Shown piece by piece: positions 7,718 to 10,664 of a stretch of DNA of 10,664 nt (position 1 is its first letter; each line of letters starts with the position of its first letter). The position numbers and the translations under genes are program-made. The DNA comes from Solirubrobacterales bacterium (GTDB lineage Bacteria > Actinomycetota > Thermoleophilia > Solirubrobacterales > Solirubrobacteraceae): positions 1-10,664 of the forward strand of contig JACCYI010000357.1 in the NCBI GenBank assembly GCA_013696535.1, given 5' to 3'. Below the pieces are notes generated by a model, which had not been told where the DNA came from, did no database searches, and worked only from the letters and a program-made list of their open reading frames with translations.

Positions 7718-10107
7718 GCGCCTTCACGATCGCCTACGACTCCTTCGAGCCCGAGGTGGAGGGCCTGCGCGAGGCGCTGACCTCGACCGGCAACGGCTAC
7801 TTCTGCACCCGCGGCGCGGCTGAGTGGGAGGACGTCGATGACGTGCACTACCCCGGCACCTACGCCCACGGGATCTACAACCGCGAGACGACCATCATGG
7901 GAGGACGCCCGGTCCTCAACGAGGATCTCGTCAACCTGCCCAACTGGCTCGCGCTCAAGCTCCGGATCGAGAACGAGGAGGCGATCCGGCTCGACAACGT
8001 GGAAGTCCTCGCCTACCGGCACGAGTACGACATCCGCTGTGCGCTGGTCACGCGCGAGATGCGCTTCCGCGATCGCACCGGCCGCGAGACCTCGCTGCGC
8101 AGTCGCCGCTTCGTTTCCATGGCGCACGTCCACCAGGGCGCGATCGAGTGGACCATCACCCCGGAGAACTGGTCGGGCAGGCTCGAAGTGGTGTCGGCGC
8201 TCGACGGCCGGGTGACGAACTCTGGCGTCGCCCGCTACCGCGATCTCGAAGGCCGCCACCTGGACCCTGTCTCCCCCCGGACCTTCGGGCCGGAGGTGAT
8301 CGCGGTCAAGGTGCGCACCCGCCAATCCAGTGTCTACGTGGCCGAAGCCGCGCGCACGCGGGCATTCCGTGACGACGAGCAGGTCGAGCCCGAGCGGAGC
8401 CTCTACCAGATGGAGGACTACATCCAGCAGGTCCTCGCCTTCGACGTCGAGGAGGGCGCCACTGTCCGCGTCGAGAAGATCGTCGCCTTCTACTCGTCGC
8501 ACGACCGCGCGATCAACGAGCCGCTCGGGAATGCGGGCAAGTCGGCCGCCCGGTACCCGGACTTCGAGGAGGCGCTCGACCGACACCGCGAGGCCTGGGA
8601 TGAGCTCTGGCGCGTATGCGACATAGAGCTCCCTTCCGACGAGCGCGTCCAGCTCCTCCTGCGCCTGCACATCTCGCACGTCCTGCAGGTCTGCTCGCGC
8701 CACACGACAGACCAGGACGCGGGCGTTCCCGCCCGCGGCATCAACGGCGAGGCGTACCGCGGCCACGTGTTCTGGGACGAGCTCTACGTCTATCCATTCC
8801 TGAACTTCCGGCTCCCCGAGATCACCCGCTCTCTGCTCATGTACCGCTACCGGCGCCTGGGCGAGGCGCGTGCGGCCGCTCGCGAGGCCGGTTACGCGGG
8901 GGCGATGTATCCCTGGCAGAGCGGAAGCGACGGCAAGGAGGAGACACAGGTCGTCCACCTCAACCCGCTCTCAGGCCAGTGGGACCCCGACTTCAGTCAT
9001 AACCAGCGCCACGTCAACGCGGCGATCTTCTACAACATCTGGCGGTATTTCGAGGCCACGGACGATCTGCGCTTCCTCCGCGACCAGGGCGCCGAGATGA
9101 TGCTCGAGATCGCTCGCTTCTGGGCCTCCATCGCCCACCTCAACCTGGAGCGCGACCGCTACGAGATCCACGGGGTGATGGGTCCCGACGAGTTCCACGA
9201 GCGCTACCCCGGCGCCGACGAAGGCGGGGTGCGCAACAACGCCTACACGAACGTGATGGTCGCCTGGATCGCGGAGACGGCCCAGAAGGTGCTCGACCTG
9301 CTGCCCGACAGCCGGGCGAAAGCGCTGCGGGCGCGGCTCGGCCTGACGGACGATGAGATCGCCACATGGAAGGCGATGAGCACGAAGATGTTCGTGCCGT
9401 TCCACGGCGACGGGATCATCAGCCAGTTCGAGGGCTACGGCGACCTCGAGGAGCTCGACTGGGACGCCTACCGGGAGAAGTACGACGACATCCAGCGGCT
9501 CGACCGGATCCTGAAATCCGAGGGTGACGACCCCGACCGCTACCAGCTCGCCAAGCAGGCTGACACCGTGCTGCTCTTCTTCCTGTTCAGCCCGGAGGAC
9601 CTGCAGCAGCTCTTCGATCAGCTCGGGTACCCCTTCGGGCCGGAGACCGTCTCGAAGACCATCGACTACTACGACGAGCGGACCTCTCACGGCTCCACCC
9701 TGAGCTACGTCGCGCACGCGGGCGTCCTGGCCGGCATCGACCCGGAGAGCTCGTGGGAGCGCTTTGTGGCGGCGCTCGAGTCAGACATCGGCGACGTCCA
9801 GGGCGGCACCACCAAGGAGGGCATTCACATGGGCGTCATGTCGGGGACGCTCGACCTCGTCCAGCGCACGTACGTCGGTTCAGAAGTCCGCGACGGAGCG
9901 CTCTACTTCAAGCCACGGCTGACCGACAAGCTCAACGGCCTGTCCTTCTCCATGCAGTTCCGGGGGACGCCGATGAGAGTCGCGCTCGGGGACGGCAAGC
10001 TGACGGTCACCGCGCCGACCGAGGGCTTCAGCAGTCCGATCAAGGTGGGCCTCGGCGACGAGGTCCACGAGCTGTGTGCCGGCGACCAGCACACCTTCAA
10101 GCTGTAG
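7714..10107 (+). CDS. GH65 family disaccharide phosphorylase-type protein
   Basis: Member of glycoside hydrolase family 65, mostly inverting phosphorylases that split alpha-glucosides (trehalose, maltose, kojibiose, trehalose-6-phosphate) into beta-glucose-1-phosphate plus an acceptor. At 797 residues it is full length: an N-terminal beta-sandwich (about 1-275), an (alpha/alpha)6 catalytic barrel (about 320-690) and a small C-terminal beta domain. The barrel shows YRGHVFWDE (348-356), YPWQSGSDG (from 399), the catalytic-acid motif GPDEFHE with E493, NNAYTN (508-513), KQAD (614-617) and SHGSTLS with H659, G660 and S661. The last matches the phosphate-binding segment of GH65 phosphorylases, favouring phosphorolysis over hydrolysis. 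Exact substrate cannot be read from sequence; trehalose or trehalose-6-phosphate is suggested by otsB next door. No signal peptide is seen, so it is likely cytoplasmic. The start overlaps the otsB stop (ATGA) without a clear ribosome site. The sequence resembles the C-terminal part of mycobacterial OtsB1 and the Rv3401 family (from memory). Confidence 0.9.
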   Translation: MSAFTIAYDSFEPEVEGLREALTSTGNGYFCTRGAAEWEDVDDVHYPGTYAHGIYNRETTIMGGRPVLNEDLVNLPNWLALKLRIENEEAIRLDNVEVLAYRHEYDIRCALVTREMRFRDRTGRETSLRSRRFVSMAHVHQGAIEWTITPENWSGRLEVVSALDGRVTNSGVARYRDLEGRHLDPVSPRTFGPEVIAVKVRTRQSSVYVAEAARTRAFRDDEQVEPERSLYQMEDYIQQVLAFDVEEGATVRVEKIVAFYSSHDRAINEPLGNAGKSAARYPDFEEALDRHREAWDELWRVCDIELPSDERVQLLLRLHISHVLQVCSRHTTDQDAGVPARGINGEAYRGHVFWDELYVYPFLNFRLPEITRSLLMYRYRRLGEARAAAREAGYAGAMYPWQSGSDGKEETQVVHLNPLSGQWDPDFSHNQRHVNAAIFYNIWRYFEATDDLRFLRDQGAEMMLEIARFWASIAHLNLERDRYEIHGVMGPDEFHERYPGADEGGVRNNAYTNVMVAWIAETAQKVLDLLPDSRAKALRARLGLTDDEIATWKAMSTKMFVPFHGDGIISQFEGYGDLEELDWDAYREKYDDIQRLDRILKSEGDDPDRYQLAKQADTVLLFFLFSPEDLQQLFDQLGYPFGPETVSKTIDYYDERTSHGSTLSYVAHAGVLAGIDPESSWERFVAALESDIGDVQGGTTKEGIHMGVMSGTLDLVQRTYVGSEVRDGALYFKPRLTDKLNGLSFSMQFRGTPMRVALGDGKLTVTAPTEGFSSPIKVGLGDEVHELCAGDQHTFKL

Positions 10108-10113
10108 GAGGAG
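10107..10113 (+). promoter_or_regulatory. Ribosome binding site of the HAD gene overlapping the GH65 stop
   Basis: GGAGGAG begins at the last base of the GH65 TAG stop and ends four bases before ATG 10118. It sets the start of the last gene and indicates the same transcript as GH65. Confidence 0.75.
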
Positions 10114-10117
10114 ACGA

Positions 10118-10664
10118 ATGTCCACAGGATTTCGAGGCGCGATCTTCGATGTCGACGGGGTGCTGGTCAACTCGCCGCATGAGGAGGCGTGGCAGCAGTC
10201 CCTCCAGCAGCTCATGGAATCGGACTGGAGCGACATAGCGGCGAAGACGTCCTACTCCCCCGAGAAGTTCACCCCGCAGGTCTACCAGCAGGTGATGTCG
10301 GGCAAGCCGCGCTTCAGCGGCGCCCAGGCCGCGCTCGAATACTTCGGGGTGCCGGAGGCGAAAGAGCGGTCCAAGGCCTACGGAGACCTCAAGCAGGAGA
10401 TGGTGGTCGAGCTGATCGAAGCCGGCCAGTTCGAGGCGTATCCCGATGCCCTGCGCTTTGCCCTGGCGGTCAAGGGGGCCGGCATCCCGACGGCGGCCGC
10501 TTCGTCTTCGAAGAACGCCCAGCTGTTCCTCGAGAAGATCTTTCTCGACGAGTTCGCGGAGAAGGAGGGTCTGGACTACGACTTCATCACCGAAGGGCTG
10601 AGCCTGCACGCGTTCTTCGACGCGGACATCTCGGGTCGAGACTTCGAGCAGGGAAAGCCCCATC
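10118..10664 (+). CDS. Beta-phosphoglucomutase-like HAD protein (partial, 3' end outside window)
   Basis: Only the first 182 codons are present; the frame is open to the window edge. The protein starts with the HAD motif IFDVDGVLVNS, with nucleophile D11 and acid/base D13. A helical cap (about residues 18-100) contains SGKPRF (61-66), resembling the substrate-facing cap segment of the beta-phosphoglucomutase group. Motif II is AASSSKNA (S129-S131), and the conserved lysine is K180 in QGKPH at the very end. The Mg-binding motif IV should follow beyond the edge. The best reading is a beta-phosphoglucomutase turning beta-glucose-1-phosphate, the product of GH65 phosphorolysis, into glucose-6-phosphate. 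Another sugar-phosphate phosphatase of the same HAD subgroup cannot be excluded. The gene lies ten bases after GH65, a pairing common for these two families, which supports the assignment. Confidence 0.85.
   Translation, partial: MSTGFRGAIFDVDGVLVNSPHEEAWQQSLQQLMESDWSDIAAKTSYSPEKFTPQVYQQVMSGKPRFSGAQAALEYFGVPEAKERSKAYGDLKQEMVVELIEAGQFEAYPDALRFALAVKGAGIPTAAASSSKNAQLFLEKIFLDEFAEKEGLDYDFITEGLSLHAFFDADISGRDFEQGKPH

Noticed and set aside
7540..8958. 472-residue open frame on the - strand opposite otsB/GH65
   Set aside because: It lies antisense to strongly supported GH65 and OtsB motifs. Its Arg/Val/Asp/Leu-rich composition is the usual mirror of GC-biased codons, and it shows no recognisable domain.
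1..10664. Mobile element, CRISPR array, tRNA or defence system
   Set aside because: No transposase or integrase motifs, direct-repeat arrays, tRNA-like folds or foreign-looking base composition were seen; the window is fully accounted for by metabolic genes.

Overview
The window is a GC-rich stretch with every supported gene on the + strand and almost no non-coding DNA. Strong G/C bias at third codon positions, GTG and TTG starts, stop/start overlaps and GH65/OtsB proteins of the kind known from actinobacteria suggest a high-GC actinobacterium. A deep lineage such as Thermoleophilia would fit. That placement is inference; nothing in the window identifies a species.

Layout: (1) 28-1479, a DctA-type C4-dicarboxylate/cation symporter. 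(2) about 1502-2500, a YvcK/CofD-like gluconeogenesis factor. (3) 2497-3162, ribose-5-phosphate isomerase A. (4) 3232-5286, transketolase, after a 69-base leader that is the only sizeable gap. (5) 5289-6926, glucose-6-phosphate isomerase. (6) 6923-7717, a trehalose-6-phosphate phosphatase (OtsB, HAD fold). (7) 7714-10107, a GH65 disaccharide phosphorylase-type protein. (8) 10118 to the window end, a beta-phosphoglucomutase-like HAD protein cut off by the edge. The genes look like one or two operons: a dctA-yvcK-rpiA block, then a tkt-pgi-otsB-GH65-HAD block behind the leader. Four-base overlaps (ATGA at 2497 and 7714, GTGA at 6923) imply translational coupling.

How they may work together: DctA would import C4 acids, a gluconeogenic carbon source. 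YvcK is required for growth on such substrates in other bacteria. RpiA, Tkt and Pgi interconvert pentose and hexose phosphates. The last three genes form a trehalose/alpha-glucoside module whose expected products (beta-glucose-1-phosphate, glucose-6-phosphate) feed Pgi.

The most interesting observation is that the otsB, GH65 and beta-PGM-like genes correspond, as separate proteins, to the three parts of the large mycobacterial OtsB1 protein (from memory, Rv2006). Here each part seems to retain its key residues, and no otsA is visible. This raises the possibility of an OtsA-independent trehalose or trehalose-6-phosphate cycle tied to central carbon flux. No mobile element, CRISPR array, tRNA or rRNA was found.
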